Shown here: one piece after another, positions 16,260-25,387 of the stretch
How positions within the stretch are numbered: position 1 is the first letter of the stretch
How the letters are laid out: each line of letters opens with the position of its first letter
Source of the DNA: Desulfuromonadales bacterium
GTDB lineage: Bacteria > Desulfobacterota > Desulfuromonadia > Geobacterales > Pseudopelobacteraceae
Assembly (NCBI GenBank): GCA_013349405.1
Contig: DUZS01000032.1
Location: 1 to 38,887, forward strand
Length of the DNA: 38,887 nt
Direction of reading: 5' to 3'
Position numbers and translations under genes: made by a program
The notes under the pieces: model-generated
Told to the model about the DNA's origin: nothing
The model's input: only the letters and a program-made list of their open reading frames with translations
The model's database searches: none

Positions 16260-17645
16260 ATGCGTTATATCAGTACCCGTGGCGGCATCGGTCCTATCAC
16301 CTTTAAAGATGCCGTCATGATGGGCTTGGCTTCCGATGGCGGTCTGCTTCTTCCGCAATTCTATCCGAACGTTTCCAGTGAACAGCTTGAATCGTGGCGG
16401 AAACTTACTTATCCGGAGCTTGCCTTTGCAGTTATATCCCTCTATGTCGGAGATATTCCTGCCGACGATCTGAAATCTCTGATCAACCGTTCATATTCTA
16501 CCTTTACACACACCGAAGTTACCCCGCTGATCAAAAAGAATGGTGTTTATATTCTTGAACTGTTTCATGGAGTTACTCTGGCCTTTAAAGATGTTGCGCT
16601 GCAGTTTCTCGGCAATCTGTTTGAATATATCCTGATGGAACGCAAGCAGACATTGAACATTATCGGGGCCACATCGGGAGATACCGGCAGCGCCGCCATC
16701 CATGGCGTTCGCGGGAAGAAGGGTATTTCAATTTTTATCCTGCATCCGTATGGCAAAACCTCCGCGGTACAGGCCCTGCAGATGACCTCAGTCACCGATG
16801 CCAATGTTCACAACATTGCGCTGCATGGAACATTCGATGACTGTCAGGATATGGTGAAAGAGCTGTTCGGAGACCTGGAGTTCAAGGAAAAATATTCTCT
16901 CGGAGCCGTTAATTCCATCAACTGGGCACGGGTGCTGGCTCAGGTAGTCTATTATTTTTACGCCTGGCTGCGGGTCACTGATACGACCGCTGAACCGGTT
17001 CATTTTTCGGTGCCGACCGGAAATTTTGGTGATATTTTTGCCGGATATGTTGCAAAGAGAATGGGATTGCCTGCTGACAAGCTGCTACTGGCAACAAATG
17101 AGAATAACATTCTGACCCGCTGCATCAATTCGTCCGATTATTCATTGGGAGAGGTCGTTGCAACGGTTTCTCCCTCTATGGATATCCAAATCGCTTCCAA
17201 TTTTGAGCGCTACCTGTTTCATCTCTTTGCCGATGACTCTTCCCGACTTAAACAGGCTTTTGCAGAACTGAAGGAGCGGGGCCGTATTTCGTTCACTCCT
17301 GATGAGATGACTCAGGTTCGCACCGATTTTTGTTCCGCATCCGTTGATCAGGAGGCGACGCTGCAGACAATCCGTGATTTTTTTGCTGAGACCGACTACC
17401 TGCTTGATCCCCATACCGCCGTTGGTGTCAAAGCGGCTCTCGACCTTCTGCCACCAGATTCTGCACGGGTCTGTCTTGCGACAGCCCATCCGGCAAAATT
17501 CAGTGAAACCGTGGAGCGGTCACTCGGCTTTCAGCCCCCCGTTCCTGAATCAGTCACAGCATTATATGGCAAACCTACCCGGTGCGAGATCATGGATGCA
17601 GATATCAGCAAGGTTCGTGAATTTTTTATCGCTCACATAGGGTAA
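16260..17645 (+). CDS. thrC: Threonine synthase
   Basis: This enzyme converts O-phospho-homoserine to threonine with pyridoxal phosphate. The product is 461 aa from the ATG at 16260 (MRYISTRGGIGPITFKDAVM), which has AAGAGG 8-9 bases upstream; a frame open from 16209 lacks such support. The cofactor lysine is K110 in LAFKDVALQF. The phosphate-binding loop appears as GATSGDTGSAAIHGVRGKKG, and PTGNFGDIFAGYVAKRMGLP is the second family motif. Length fits the class with an N-terminal extension (Thr_synth_N), as in E. coli and yeast. murJ begins 11 bp after the stop, so the two are probably co-transcribed. Confidence 0.96.
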   Translation: MRYISTRGGIGPITFKDAVMMGLASDGGLLLPQFYPNVSSEQLESWRKLTYPELAFAVISLYVGDIPADDLKSLINRSYSTFTHTEVTPLIKKNGVYILELFHGVTLAFKDVALQFLGNLFEYILMERKQTLNIIGATSGDTGSAAIHGVRGKKGISIFILHPYGKTSAVQALQMTSVTDANVHNIALHGTFDDCQDMVKELFGDLEFKEKYSLGAVNSINWARVLAQVVYYFYAWLRVTDTTAEPVHFSVPTGNFGDIFAGYVAKRMGLPADKLLLATNENNILTRCINSSDYSLGEVVATVSPSMDIQIASNFERYLFHLFADDSSRLKQAFAELKERGRISFTPDEMTQVRTDFCSASVDQEATLQTIRDFFAETDYLLDPHTAVGVKAALDLLPPDSARVCLATAHPAKFSETVERSLGFQPPVPESVTALYGKPTRCEIMDADISKVREFFIAHIG

Positions 17646-17656
17646 CTGCGCCCGTC

Positions 17657-19222
17657 ATGTCAGAAAAACGGAATATAGCCAGAGCGGCGGGAATTCTTGG
17701 CAGCGCCACAGTGCTGTCGCGTATCATGGGCATGGTTCGTGATATGGTCGTCTCGCGACTGTTTGGTGCCGGATTGGCCACGGATGCCTTTTTTGCGGCT
17801 TTTCAGATTCCCAACATGCTGCGGCGTTTTTTTGCCGAGGGCGCCCTGACTTCAGCTTTCATCCCTACGTTTTCGGCGACTCTTTCTCAACGTGGCGACG
17901 AAAAAGCCCGGGAGCTCGCCAATACCTGCTTTACCCTGCTTACCATTGTCATGGCGGTTATTACGCTGCTCGGTATCCTCTGCTCGCCTGTCATTGTCAG
18001 CGGTATGTTTCCCGGTTTCAGGTCTGTACCGGGCAAATTTGAACTGACGGTGCTGCTCAATCGGCTGATGTTCCCCTACATATTTTTTATCAGCCTGGTA
18101 GCACTCTGCATGGGGATTCTCAACACGTTGCGGCACTTCTTTACCCCTGCCATTTCAACGGTATTTCTCAATATTGCCATGATTCTGGCCGCCCTCTGTC
18201 TCCGTGGATACTTTGAGGTTCCCATCACCGCCCTTGCCGTTGGCGTGCTGATCGGCGGTTGTATCCAACTGATCATGCAACTGCCGGTACTCTGGCGTAA
18301 AGGTTTTGCACTTACGCCTGATTTCAGCTTCAATACTCCTGAAATCCGCACTATTGCCCTGTTGATGCTGCCGTCGGTGTTCGGGGTGGGTGTCTATTAC
18401 CTGAACATTACGGTGAGTGCCATCCTCGCTTCTCTGTTGCCGCAAGGGAGTGTTTCATACCTCTATTATGCCCAGCGATTATTCGAATTTCCTCAGGGTA
18501 TCTTTACGGTGTCGGTAGCGCAGGCGGTGCTGCCTTCGATGAGCAGGCAGGCGGCAGAGGGCGATATTGCCGGCATGAAAGAAACACTCACTTTTGGCGT
18601 TCGTCTGATGCTTTTTATCACTATTCCAGCCATGACCGGATTAATGGTCTGTTCAACACCTATCTTCAGTCTGATATTTATGGGGGGGGCGTTTGATTAC
18701 AGCACGGTTGTCAATTCTGCGACTGCGCTGCTCTATTATTCTGCCGGTCTCTCTTTTGTTGCCTTGACCCGGGTGCTGGCGCCGGTATTTTATGCGCTCA
18801 AAGATACAAAAACACCGGTCTATACGGCGCTTATAGCCTTTATCGTCAACTTCTGCCTGAGCCTTGCTCTGATGGGGCCACTCAAACATGGCGGACTGGC
18901 CCTGGCAACGACGCTGTCAGCGTTCTGCAATATGCTGATGCTGCTCTGGCTGCTGAGGCGCAAAATCGGCTCTTTTGGCGGGAGAACGATCATGGTGACG
19001 GCACTTAAATCGACGGCAGCGTCGCTGCCGATGGCGATACTGGTCTGGTATGGCTGCACGTTTGCAGATTGGGCAGAGGACGGCCACAAGCTTCTCAAAG
19101 GTGTTGTGTTAGGCGGATCAATTATCTGTGGCGGCACTACCTATGTTCTGCTGGCGAAACTGTTGAAATCGGAAGAGGCGCTTGAAGCACTGTCGATGCT
19201 GCGCAGAAAGTTGAGAGTATAA
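17657..19222 (+). CDS. murJ: MurJ (MviN) lipid II flippase
   Basis: A 521-aa polytopic inner-membrane protein with about 14 hydrophobic helices, the MOP-superfamily flippase that moves lipid II across the membrane for peptidoglycan synthesis. The N-terminal signature is SATVLSRIMGMVRDMVVSRL followed by FGAGLATDAFFAAFQIPNML and RRFFAEGALTSAFIPTFS, a hallmark of the family. A central YLNITVSAILASLLPQGSVS-YLYYAQRL block with PQGIFTVSVAQAVLPSMSRQ is also typical. The start ATG has only a weak ribosome binding site and lies 11 bp after thrC, so coupling is possible. ogt follows with no gap. Confidence 0.96.
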   Translation: MSEKRNIARAAGILGSATVLSRIMGMVRDMVVSRLFGAGLATDAFFAAFQIPNMLRRFFAEGALTSAFIPTFSATLSQRGDEKARELANTCFTLLTIVMAVITLLGILCSPVIVSGMFPGFRSVPGKFELTVLLNRLMFPYIFFISLVALCMGILNTLRHFFTPAISTVFLNIAMILAALCLRGYFEVPITALAVGVLIGGCIQLIMQLPVLWRKGFALTPDFSFNTPEIRTIALLMLPSVFGVGVYYLNITVSAILASLLPQGSVSYLYYAQRLFEFPQGIFTVSVAQAVLPSMSRQAAEGDIAGMKETLTFGVRLMLFITIPAMTGLMVCSTPIFSLIFMGGAFDYSTVVNSATALLYYSAGLSFVALTRVLAPVFYALKDTKTPVYTALIAFIVNFCLSLALMGPLKHGGLALATTLSAFCNMLMLLWLLRRKIGSFGGRTIMVTALKSTAASLPMAILVWYGCTFADWAEDGHKLLKGVVLGGSIICGGTTYVLLAKLLKSEEALEALSMLRRKLRV

Positions 19223-19777
19223 ATGAGAGAGTACCGTTCGTATTTTCTGACCCCCTACGGCCCCGGAGTTGTGATAGCAACAGATCAGGGAGTGGCTGGA
19301 GTTGAATTGCCTGACGTAAGCCGATGTGATCGCGTTTGTCACTTGGTACCGCTCGAATCAGAGCAATCGGACATTTCTACTCGCTCGGCTTTGCTCCTGC
19401 AAAGGTATTTTCACGGCGAACGTGCCGACTTCAGTGACATTCCGGTGGATCTCAGTAATCTTCCCCCGTTTCGCCAGAATATTCTGAATATGATTCGAAA
19501 ACTTGCCTTTGGTGAAATTTGCTCGTATGGCCAGCTTGCGGAGCTGTGTGGATCTCCACGAGCTGCCAGGGCCGTCGGGGGAGCGCTGGCGGCAAATCCG
19601 GTACCGGTGATTATCCCCTGCCATCGTGTTGTGGCATCTGATGGCCGCCTGACCGGTTTTTCCGCTCCAGGGGGAGTAAACGCAAAAAAAGCGCTGCTAC
19701 AGTTGGAAGGTATTGAATTGAATGGGATGGTCGTTGTGACAAATCAGCTGGTTATGCACAGAACTTCAAGCCGGTAA
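19223..19777 (+). CDS. ogt: Methylated-DNA--protein-cysteine methyltransferase
   Basis: A 184-aa suicide enzyme that removes methyl groups from O6-methylguanine. The C-terminal domain has the helix-turn-helix region (FGEICSYGQLAELCGSPRAA, RAVGGALAANP) and the active-site PCHRVV with acceptor C133, followed by GRLTGFSAPGGVNAKKALLQLEG. The N-terminal domain is degenerate, as usual in Ogt-type members. Its ATG directly abuts the murJ stop (TAA-ATG), so translation is likely coupled. This places a DNA-repair gene in a thrC-murJ transcription unit. Confidence 0.93.
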   Translation: MREYRSYFLTPYGPGVVIATDQGVAGVELPDVSRCDRVCHLVPLESEQSDISTRSALLLQRYFHGERADFSDIPVDLSNLPPFRQNILNMIRKLAFGEICSYGQLAELCGSPRAARAVGGALAANPVPVIIPCHRVVASDGRLTGFSAPGGVNAKKALLQLEGIELNGMVVVTNQLVMHRTSSR

Positions 19778-19940
19778 AAAAATATTTTTAAGTGTTGAAA
19801 GTGCTTGACAGCGTAACCCCCTATTTTTGCAGTACATGATTGTAACACTCTGAAAATACTCATAAATAGTGTTGTATAAAAAAACGGCATTTTGGATAAA
19901 ACTCTTGTAAAAATATCACTTTTGCATACCGTCAACATCG

Positions 19941-19974
19941 TTCTCCACAAGTTATCCACAATTTCTGTGGATAA
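19941..19974. promoter_or_regulatory. Cluster of DnaA boxes in a convergent intergenic region
   Basis: Within 34 bp there are two perfect DnaA boxes in opposite orientation, TTATCCACA (19952-19960) and TGTGGATAA (19966-19974), plus one box with a single mismatch, TTCTCCACA (19941-19949). The preceding ~150 bp (19780-19940) are strongly AT-rich with A/T runs. The site lies between the 3' ends of ogt and mazG, so it is not in front of either gene. Confidence 0.6.
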
Positions 19975-19999
19975 GAACAACAACCGTGTAAAAACAGTT

Positions 20000-20124
20000 A
20001 TTCCAATTCCAAATCAAGGCACTATCATCGTTGGCTCGTCTTCGGCTCCTCAACATACTGGTTGTATGCTTTCGTCGCCTCAATCCTCGCCGCCTTGATA
20101 TCACTCTTGATTTATAATTGGAAT
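20000..20124. repeat. 125-bp element with imperfect terminal inverted repeats (MITE-like)
   Basis: ATTCCAATTCCAAATCAAG (20000-20018) and CTTGATTTATAATTGGAAT (20106-20124) are inverted copies, 19 bp each with 3 mismatches. They enclose a GC-richer core of 87 bp containing an inner GCCTTGAT, which partly repeats the arm sequence. On the minus strand the core reads as a short open frame (SDIKAARIEATKAYNQYVEE, then PKTSQR) followed by two stops. It resembles a small non-autonomous element or a long hairpin RNA and may serve as the shared terminator of ogt and mazG. The stretch 19778-20141 contains no protein gene. Confidence 0.55.
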
Positions 20125-20141
20125 TACATCGCTGAAACTGA

Positions 20142-20936
20142 CTACAGAATGCCCTCACGTTCAGCGTTTTTTGCCTTTTTCCAGAGCAGGTCCATCTCTT
20201 CAAGTGTTGCGGTTTGCATCGGCACCCCCTGTCGAAGTAACTCGGTTTCCACATAACCGAAGCGCTTTTGAAAACGGGTTATGGTTTTGCGCAGTGCCTC
20301 TTCCGGGTTGAGTTGTAAAAACCGTCCCAGGTTTGAAATGGCAAACAGCAAATCACCCAATTCATCTTCCATGCGTGCCGGATTCCCCCCGGCCCACGCC
20401 TCTTCAAACTCATGCAGTTCCTCCATAACCTTGGCGAATACCTGGTCGGCATGCTCCCAGTCAAAGCCGACCCGCGAAGCTTTCTCACCTATTTTATGAG
20501 CCTTCAACAGTGCGGGAAGGTGTGCCGGGACTCCTGAAAGCGCAGACTGACGTTCAACACCCTTTTCGAGTTTTTTGATTTTCTCCCAGTTTTCAATCTG
20601 TGCAGTGCTGTCCGTGATCTCAAGATCGCCAAATACATGAGGATGGCGGCGGATCAGTTTGTCACAGAGTGTGGTGATGACATCATCAATCGTAAAGTCA
20701 CCTGAATCCTCGGCAATAGCTGCATGAAAAACCGGCTGAAGAAGCAGGTCTCCCAACTCTTCTTCAAGATGTCGGGGATTCTTCTCATCGATAGCTTCGA
20801 TAACTTCGTACGTTTCCTCAAGCAGATACCGGGTGAGGCTTTCATGAGTCTGCTCTGCGTCCCAGGGACAGCCGCCGGGGGCGCGCAGTGTGCGCATAAT
20901 GGCAATAAGTTGTTCAAATGTGTAGGGCGGGTTCAT
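20142..20936 (-). CDS. mazG: MazG nucleoside triphosphate pyrophosphohydrolase
   Basis: A 264-aa house-cleaning enzyme that hydrolyses (d)NTPs to monophosphate and pyrophosphate. It has two MazG domains. The first carries GGCPWDAEQTHESLTRYLLE and the metal-binding helices with EETYEVIEAIDEKNPRHLEE and ELGDLLLQPVFHA; the second carries VMEELHEFEEAW and DELGDLLFAISNLGRFL. KRFGYVETEL near the C-terminus is typical. GAAAGG precedes the ATG. It is divergent from recG. Confidence 0.95.
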   Translation of the reverse strand: MNPPYTFEQLIAIMRTLRAPGGCPWDAEQTHESLTRYLLEETYEVIEAIDEKNPRHLEEELGDLLLQPVFHAAIAEDSGDFTIDDVITTLCDKLIRRHPHVFGDLEITDSTAQIENWEKIKKLEKGVERQSALSGVPAHLPALLKAHKIGEKASRVGFDWEHADQVFAKVMEELHEFEEAWAGGNPARMEDELGDLLFAISNLGRFLQLNPEEALRKTITRFQKRFGYVETELLRQGVPMQTATLEEMDLLWKKAKNAEREGIL

Positions 20937-21086
20937 GAATGTAACCTTTCGTGTTGTTTATTTTAACTGATATGCCTGTTGAGTGCGTGCTTGTCAATAT
21001 ATCAGGGTAATTTGTGTGGACAATGCATAGAAAAGAATATTATCTTCGCTGCCAGAATTCCACTTTGTCCCGTTGTAGGAATGTGC

Positions 21087-23405
21087 ATGCCCACTGTCAC
21101 GCTTGCCGATAACAACTCCATTGTTATTCCATTTGAAATTCTAAAAAAATTGGTGATTAAGTCGGGCGATTCTCTTTCACTGGAAGAGGTGAATGGTGAA
21201 CTTGTCATGCGCCCGATTCGAATGGAGGTTCAATCTCCAAACAGTGCGGCTGTCACTCTCGGTAAAAGCCTGAATGATGCTATTGCCCGAAAAAATCTTG
21301 GCATCGGCATCCAGTTTATAAAGGGCGTCGGGCCAAAACTGGCGGCACTGCTTGAAAAAAAGGATATCCGCACAGTTGAGGATGCTCTCTATTTATTGCC
21401 GCTTCGCTATGAAGACCGTCGCCAACTGCTCACTATCGCTTCACTCCGTCCCGGACAAAGTGCTGTTTTTTCCGGAAAGGTACTGTCTGCTGAAGCCACC
21501 AGGACCAAGAGCGGCAGGAGTGTTTTCGAGGTGCTCGTTCAAGATGACAGCGGTAGCATCGTCTGTAAATGGTTCAGCGCCAATGCCGTCTGGATGAAGC
21601 GCACCTGGAAGATCGGGCGGACCGGAGTTTTCACCGGCGAGGTGAGGCAGTTCGGTTACCAGCGTGAAGTGCATCATCCCGATGTCGAGTGGCTTTCGGA
21701 AGGCGAAGATCTTACAGCGCTGCTGTCTGCTGATCCTGCGAATTTCGGGCGGATCGTTCCGGTTTATCCGCTTACGGAAGGGATCCATCAGAAAACGATG
21801 CGCCGGGTTATGAGAGAAGTGGTGGCTGGATATCTGGCGAATATTGAGAACATTGTGCCGCAGGAACTCTGTCCGACCGGCTTTCCTGCTCTCCGCGACG
21901 CGCTTGTTCAGGTACATGCGCCACCACCCGAGGCCGATCTTGACGATCTCAATAACGGTGCTACTCTGGCTCACCAAGCGCTCGCGTTTGATGAATTTTT
22001 CTTCTGGGAACTGGGTCTTGCCCGCAAGAGACGCGGCGTGACACTGGAAGAAGGGATTGCCTTTAAAGTAAGCCATCGCTATACCAAAGAGCTCGTGCGC
22101 ATCCTCCCTTTTGAACTGACTGCAGCTCAGCGGCGGGTATTGGCGGAGATTAAAACCGATATGATGGTGCCGCAGCCGATGCACCGTCTGGTTCAGGGTG
22201 ACGTCGGCAGCGGCAAGACTCTCGTGGCGCTCATGGCGGCGTTGATCGCTGTAGAGAATGATTTTCAGGTGGCTATTATGGCGCCTACCGAAATTCTTGC
22301 GGAACAGCACTGGCACACGATTCACCGCTGGTGTCGTCACATGGGAATCGAGGTGATTCTGCTAACGGGAAGTCTCAAGGGTAAGGCAAAAAAAGACGCT
22401 CTCGAGCGTATTGCCGCTGGTCTGGCCAGTATTGTCATCGGCACTCATGCCGTTATTCAGGGTAAGGTTGAATTTGCCCGCCTTGGCCTTGGCATCATTG
22501 ATGAACAGCACCGCTTCGGCGTGCTGCAGCGGGGTATTCTTAAAAAGAAGGGCACTAATCCTGATATTCTTGTTATGACCGCTACGCCGATACCCCGCAC
22601 TCTTGCCTTGACGCTGTTCGGTGATCTTGATCTTTCGGTCATTGACGAAATGCCCCCCGGCAGACTCCCGATTGAGACCAGAATTTTCTTTGAGTCACGT
22701 CGCAGCCAACTATATGATATGATGCGTACTCAGATCCGATTAGGGCGGCAGGTCTTCGTCATCTATCCGTTGGTGGAAGAGTCTGAAAAAACGGACCTGA
22801 AGGCGGCCGCCATAATGGCAGGGCATCTTCAATCCGACATTTTTCCCGATCTGCATATCGGACTTCTGCATGGCAGGCTGAGCCCGGTGGAAAAAGAAAC
22901 GGTTATGGCTGCCTTTATTGCCAAAGAATTTCATATTCTGGTTGCGACTACCGTGATTGAGGTTGGTATCGACGTGCCGAATGCCACCATGATGGTGATT
23001 GAACATGCCGAACGTTTTGGACTTTCTCAACTGCATCAGCTGAGGGGCAGGGTAGGGCGCGGGAGCGAGAAGTCATACTGTATTCTGATGTCGTCCGGGA
23101 AAATGTCTGAAGATGGTGAAAAACGCCTGCGTGTTATGGAATCCACAGGTGACGGTTTCCGAATTGCAGAGGCAGATCTCGAAATCAGGGGGGCAGGTGA
23201 TTTCCTCGGTACTCGACAGGCAGGAATGCCCGATTTCCGGGTTGCCAGTATCCTGCGCGACGGTTCACTGCTTGAAAGGGCGCGATCGGCGGCATTTTCC
23301 CTGCTTGAAGGTGATCCGGAACTGGTGTGCCCGGTGCATGTACCGCTCCATGATGAACTTCTCCGGCGCTGGGGTACGCGGCTCGAGCTTGCGACAATAG
23401 GATGA
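21087..23405 (+). CDS. recG: ATP-dependent DNA helicase RecG with an AbrB-like N-terminal extension
   Basis: RecG remodels stalled replication forks and Holliday junctions. The product is 772 aa from the ATG at 21087 (MPTVTLADNN), which has AGGA 6 bases upstream; the frame is open to a TTG at 20979 without support. Residues ~1-46 look like a SpoVT/AbrB swapped-hairpin domain: NSIVIPFEILKKLVIKSGDS, then LEEVNGELVMRPI. Next come FIKGVGPKLAALLEKKDI, the OB-fold wedge domain (about 130-270), Walker A GDVGSGKT (about 371-378), the DEQHRFG box (about 472), and helicase motifs MTATPIPRTLA, ATTVIEVGIDVPNA and QLRGRVGRG, then the RecG TRG region (GAGDFLGTRQAGMPDFRV). ribF follows 7 bp later. Confidence 0.95.
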   Translation: MPTVTLADNNSIVIPFEILKKLVIKSGDSLSLEEVNGELVMRPIRMEVQSPNSAAVTLGKSLNDAIARKNLGIGIQFIKGVGPKLAALLEKKDIRTVEDALYLLPLRYEDRRQLLTIASLRPGQSAVFSGKVLSAEATRTKSGRSVFEVLVQDDSGSIVCKWFSANAVWMKRTWKIGRTGVFTGEVRQFGYQREVHHPDVEWLSEGEDLTALLSADPANFGRIVPVYPLTEGIHQKTMRRVMREVVAGYLANIENIVPQELCPTGFPALRDALVQVHAPPPEADLDDLNNGATLAHQALAFDEFFFWELGLARKRRGVTLEEGIAFKVSHRYTKELVRILPFELTAAQRRVLAEIKTDMMVPQPMHRLVQGDVGSGKTLVALMAALIAVENDFQVAIMAPTEILAEQHWHTIHRWCRHMGIEVILLTGSLKGKAKKDALERIAAGLASIVIGTHAVIQGKVEFARLGLGIIDEQHRFGVLQRGILKKKGTNPDILVMTATPIPRTLALTLFGDLDLSVIDEMPPGRLPIETRIFFESRRSQLYDMMRTQIRLGRQVFVIYPLVEESEKTDLKAAAIMAGHLQSDIFPDLHIGLLHGRLSPVEKETVMAAFIAKEFHILVATTVIEVGIDVPNATMMVIEHAERFGLSQLHQLRGRVGRGSEKSYCILMSSGKMSEDGEKRLRVMESTGDGFRIAEADLEIRGAGDFLGTRQAGMPDFRVASILRDGSLLERARSAAFSLLEGDPELVCPVHVPLHDELLRRWGTRLELATIG

Positions 23406-23412
23406 ATCAATA

Positions 23413-24375
23413 ATGCACATAATATCCGGCACAAATGTCTATGATAAAATCCTAGCTGCTTCCATTGTCACCATTGGTAATTTTGATGGCGTTCATCGCG
23501 GCCATGCAGAGATTTTTGCCCACTTGAAGCAGACAAGTACCAGTCGTGGCATTCCTTCAGTAGTGGTCACTTTTGAACCGCACCCGTTGAAAATTCTGGC
23601 ACCTGAATCCGCACCGGCCATGATTACGACATTTGAGCAAAAGGCTTCATTGATTGAAAAATCCGGTATTGACTACCTGGTTGTGGTCCCTTTTACCAAA
23701 GAGTTTTCCCGGTTATCGGCGAGGGATTTCGTCATCTCTGTTCTCTGCTCTCCACTCGGAATGCAGCATATAATCATCGGGCATGATTATGCGTTCGGCC
23801 GGGGCCGAGAGGGTAATTTCAGCACACTGCAACGATTGGGCGAACTGAACGGCTTCACCCTCGAAGATCTTCCACCAATTGGAGAGGAAGGTGTTATCTT
23901 CAGCAGCAGTCTGGTGAGGTCAGCCATTTCAAGGGGGGATATTGAGGCCGCGGCACGAGTTCTTGGTCGCTATTACCCGATTTGCGGGACTGTTGAACAT
24001 GGCCGGGAAATTGGCCGATCACTCGGATTTCCCACGGCGAATATACACACCGCCAACGAACTGCTCCCTGCTGATGGTGTGTATGCAGTGAAAGTTGAGG
24101 TTCACGGGCAGTATAGTAACGGTGCCTGCAGTATCGGCTGTAATCCTACTTTTGCAGGTAATGTGCGTACGGTGGAGGTTTTCCTGCTTGATTTTTCAGG
24201 TCAGATTTATGATCAGCCGGTGCAGGTACATTTTGTACAGAGGCTGCGTTCAGTGCGTAAATTTTCCGATGGTCAGGCATTAAAAGCTCAAATCGAACTG
24301 GATGTTGCAGCTGCCCGCAGTATTCTTGAGAGCCTGGATGTGAAATTTAAAACTTACAATGGTGTTCCGGAATAA
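23413..24375 (+). CDS. ribF: Bifunctional riboflavin kinase / FAD synthetase
   Basis: A 320-aa enzyme that phosphorylates riboflavin to FMN and adenylates FMN to FAD. The N-terminal nucleotidyltransferase domain has TIGNFDGVHRGH and the FSSSLVRSAI motif, and GHDYAFGRGREGN is a family block. The C-terminal flavokinase domain has GRSLGFPTANI, DGVYAVKVEV, and SIGCNPTFAGNVRTVEVFLL followed by DFSGQIYDQPVQVHF. Length is normal. It sits 7 bp after recG and 1 bp before the next gene, so it is mid-operon. Confidence 0.96.
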   Translation: MHIISGTNVYDKILAASIVTIGNFDGVHRGHAEIFAHLKQTSTSRGIPSVVVTFEPHPLKILAPESAPAMITTFEQKASLIEKSGIDYLVVVPFTKEFSRLSARDFVISVLCSPLGMQHIIIGHDYAFGRGREGNFSTLQRLGELNGFTLEDLPPIGEEGVIFSSSLVRSAISRGDIEAAARVLGRYYPICGTVEHGREIGRSLGFPTANIHTANELLPADGVYAVKVEVHGQYSNGACSIGCNPTFAGNVRTVEVFLLDFSGQIYDQPVQVHFVQRLRSVRKFSDGQALKAQIELDVAAARSILESLDVKFKTYNGVPE

Positions 24376-24376
24376 T

Positions 24377-25387
24377 ATGAAAAATAAAATTGATCTGAAA
24401 TTGTGGTCGGGAATCGCCATCAGTGCATTTTTTATAGTGCTGCTGTTGAGGAAAATTGATTTTCATCAACTCTGGACAGCCCTTTACAAGGTTGATTATC
24501 GCTTTGTTGCTCTGGCGGTTATGGCTACCTTTGCCAGTTATTTTTTACGGGCTGTCCGCTGGCACTATCTCCTCATCCCGGAAAAACGGATTTCGCTTGG
24601 CTCGCTGTTTCCGGCAACAATTATCGGGTACATGGCAAATAATCTCCTTCCGGCGCGACTCGGCGAGTTTATCAGGGCGTACGTTCTTGCCCAGAAGGAA
24701 GGATTGCAAACGCCGAATGTCTTTGCTTCACTGGTTATCGACCGGCTGTTTGATGGCTTTACCGTCTTGTTGATGTTATTGTTTACCTTGTTTACCCTGA
24801 AGCTGCCGCAGGGTATGACTGATGCCGAGAGTGTGTTAAAAACCGGGGGCGTTGTGACTTTTGCCCTGTATGCCGGTATAATCATCTTTCTGTTTCTGTT
24901 AAAACGCCAAACCATGAGGACTTTGCACTGGACCGGCGTGTTGCTGAAACCATTTCCGCAAAAATTTTCAGAACGGATTATTCGGTCACTTGGCTCGTTT
25001 ATCAGCGGTATACGGCTCTCTTCCAAAGGTGGGCATATCGGCGCTCTGTTGGTATCATCTCTGTTGATCTGGATTTGCTGCATTATTCCGGTTTATTCTG
25101 TGCTGCTCGGATTTGGCATTACACTTCCTGTCACAGCTTCAATGTTTATACTGGTGTTACTCGTGTTTGCCGTTATGGTCCCCGCTTCGCCCGGATATAT
25201 CGGTACGTACCATTATGCCTGTTTCAAAGGGCTTTCAGCGTTCGGTATTCCGGAATCAACTGCTGTCACTGTTGCACTGGTTATTCATGCAGTCGGCTTT
25301 TTTCCCGTAATTATTGCAGGCCTTTACTATGTCTGGAAAAACAAGTTATCTTTCAATGAACTTCAGGGGATGGAAAAAAGCAGATGA
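24377..25387 (+). CDS. Flippase-like / lysylphosphatidylglycerol synthase TM-region family protein
   Basis: This ~336-aa inner-membrane protein has about eight hydrophobic helices and matches the UPF0104/LPG-synthase-TM family (AglD/MprF-type flippase domain). Diagnostic segments are YFLRAVRWHYLL, IIGYMANNLLPARLGEFIRA, SLVIDRLFDGFTVLLMLLFT and a C-terminal VPASPGYIGTYHYACFKGLS. I start at the ATG at 24377 (MKNKIDLKLW), one base after the ribF stop; the frame reaches 24359 inside ribF. The stop overlaps the next ATG (ATGA), indicating coupled translation. The lipid substrate is unknown. Confidence 0.88.
   Translation: MKNKIDLKLWSGIAISAFFIVLLLRKIDFHQLWTALYKVDYRFVALAVMATFASYFLRAVRWHYLLIPEKRISLGSLFPATIIGYMANNLLPARLGEFIRAYVLAQKEGLQTPNVFASLVIDRLFDGFTVLLMLLFTLFTLKLPQGMTDAESVLKTGGVVTFALYAGIIIFLFLLKRQTMRTLHWTGVLLKPFPQKFSERIIRSLGSFISGIRLSSKGGHIGALLVSSLLIWICCIIPVYSVLLGFGITLPVTASMFILVLLVFAVMVPASPGYIGTYHYACFKGLSAFGIPESTAVTVALVIHAVGFFPVIIAGLYYVWKNKLSFNELQGMEKSR

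Noticed and set aside
21441-22340. 299-codon minus-strand frame inside recG
   Set aside because: Antisense to the conserved wedge and helicase region; rich in rare patterns such as RRH repeats expected from reverse-frame translation.
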